Source of the DNA: Chitinispirillaceae bacterium
GTDB taxonomy: Bacteria; Fibrobacterota; Chitinivibrionia; Chitinivibrionales; Chitinispirillaceae
NCBI GenBank assembly: GCA_016926315.1
Contig: JAFGOU010000058.1
Location: 1 to 7,760, forward strand
Direction: 5' to 3'
Length of the DNA stretch: 7,760 nucleotides
Positions 7,581 to 7,760 of this stretch are shown here, one piece after another. Under the pieces are notes generated by a model, which saw only the letters and a list, made by a program, of their open reading frames with translations, was not told the origin of the DNA and did no database searches. Within the stretch, counting starts at the first letter, position 1; every line of letters starts with the position of its first letter. The position numbers and the translations under genes were made by a program.

Positions 7581-7760
7581 ACACCATCCCGGACAGTTCA
7601 CGCCGCACCCGGTTGATTTCTTCCTTATCCTTCCTCCGGCAGGGCCAGGGGTGATTGGTCAGAAAAACCAGACCGGTTTCCCGGACGGGATCGGCAACGA
7701 CGGTGCAGCCGGTGAACCCCGTTTTCCCGAATGTCGAAGCCGAACTCCCGGCACCCATGA
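7570..7760 (-). CDS. Serine beta-lactamase-like hydrolase (class C / COG1680 type), C-terminal end only
   Basis: Only the last 63 codons or so are inside the window; the gene begins beyond base 7760. The fragment reads TFGKTGFTG, then VVADPVRETGLVFLTNHPWP, then a charged helix with an NRVRREL segment. This matches the C-terminal beta-strand and helix of penicillin-binding-protein-like serine hydrolases (esterases, D-aminopeptidases, class C beta-lactamases). The KTG box (codons at 7717-7725) lines the active site; many COG1680 proteins have HTG here, so this copy has the penicillin-binding form. The SxxK and YxN motifs are outside the window, so activity and any signal peptide cannot be judged. 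The methionine codon at 7756-7758 is internal, not a start. It converges on the FAD oxidase, with an 11-base overlap of the 3' ends. Confidence 0.75.
   Translation of the reverse strand, partial: MGAGSSASTFGKTGFTGCTVVADPVRETGLVFLTNHPWPCRRKDKEEINRVRRELSGMVFSR

Noticed and set aside
6483..7601. 372-codon open frame on the minus strand across the FAD oxidase gene
   Set aside because: It is antisense to a gene with intact FAD and family motifs, and its translation is arginine-rich and unlike any family I recognise.
1..7760. tRNA, rRNA, CRISPR array, insertion sequence or attachment site
   Set aside because: Nearly all bases are taken up by recognisable protein genes. No clustered direct repeats, transposase motifs or tRNA-like segments were seen.

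Overview
The window is a compact, gene-dense piece of a bacterial chromosome. It looks high in GC (roughly 60 % by eye), with G or C favoured at third codon positions. No gene fixes the lineage, so I only call it a free-living, probably uncultured bacterium. No RNA gene, CRISPR array, insertion sequence, phage gene or integration signature was seen, and no gap between genes exceeds 50 bases.

Layout. Five genes lie on the plus strand in one dense run. They are: an M16 zinc peptidase whose N-terminus lies before the window (2-1012); a second M16 protein that overlaps it by 4 bases and has lost the zinc-binding motif (1009-2337); a LarA-like (lactate racemase / DUF2088) protein (2345-3607); a DUF1537 four-carbon acid sugar kinase-family protein (3619-4860); and, after a 47-base AT-rich gap, a GH77 4-alpha-glucanotransferase, MalQ (4908-6395). 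A sixth plus-strand gene, an FAD-dependent 2-hydroxyacid oxidase of the L-2-hydroxyglutarate oxidase family (6411-7580), follows 15 bases later. The last feature is the 3' end of a minus-strand serine beta-lactamase-like hydrolase (7570 to beyond 7760). It converges on the oxidase and overlaps it by 11 bases.

How the genes may work together. The two M16 genes look like the catalytic and non-catalytic subunits of a heterodimeric peptidase. The LarA-like protein and the DUF1537 kinase are tightly linked and may act on the same hydroxy-acid substrate, by C2 epimerisation and then phosphorylation. The FAD oxidase downstream also belongs to a 2-hydroxyacid family. MalQ belongs to glycogen/maltodextrin metabolism and has no obvious link to its neighbours. 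The most interesting point is the LarA-like/DUF1537 pair. The rest is fairly ordinary housekeeping and accessory metabolism, and I found no clearly new system.
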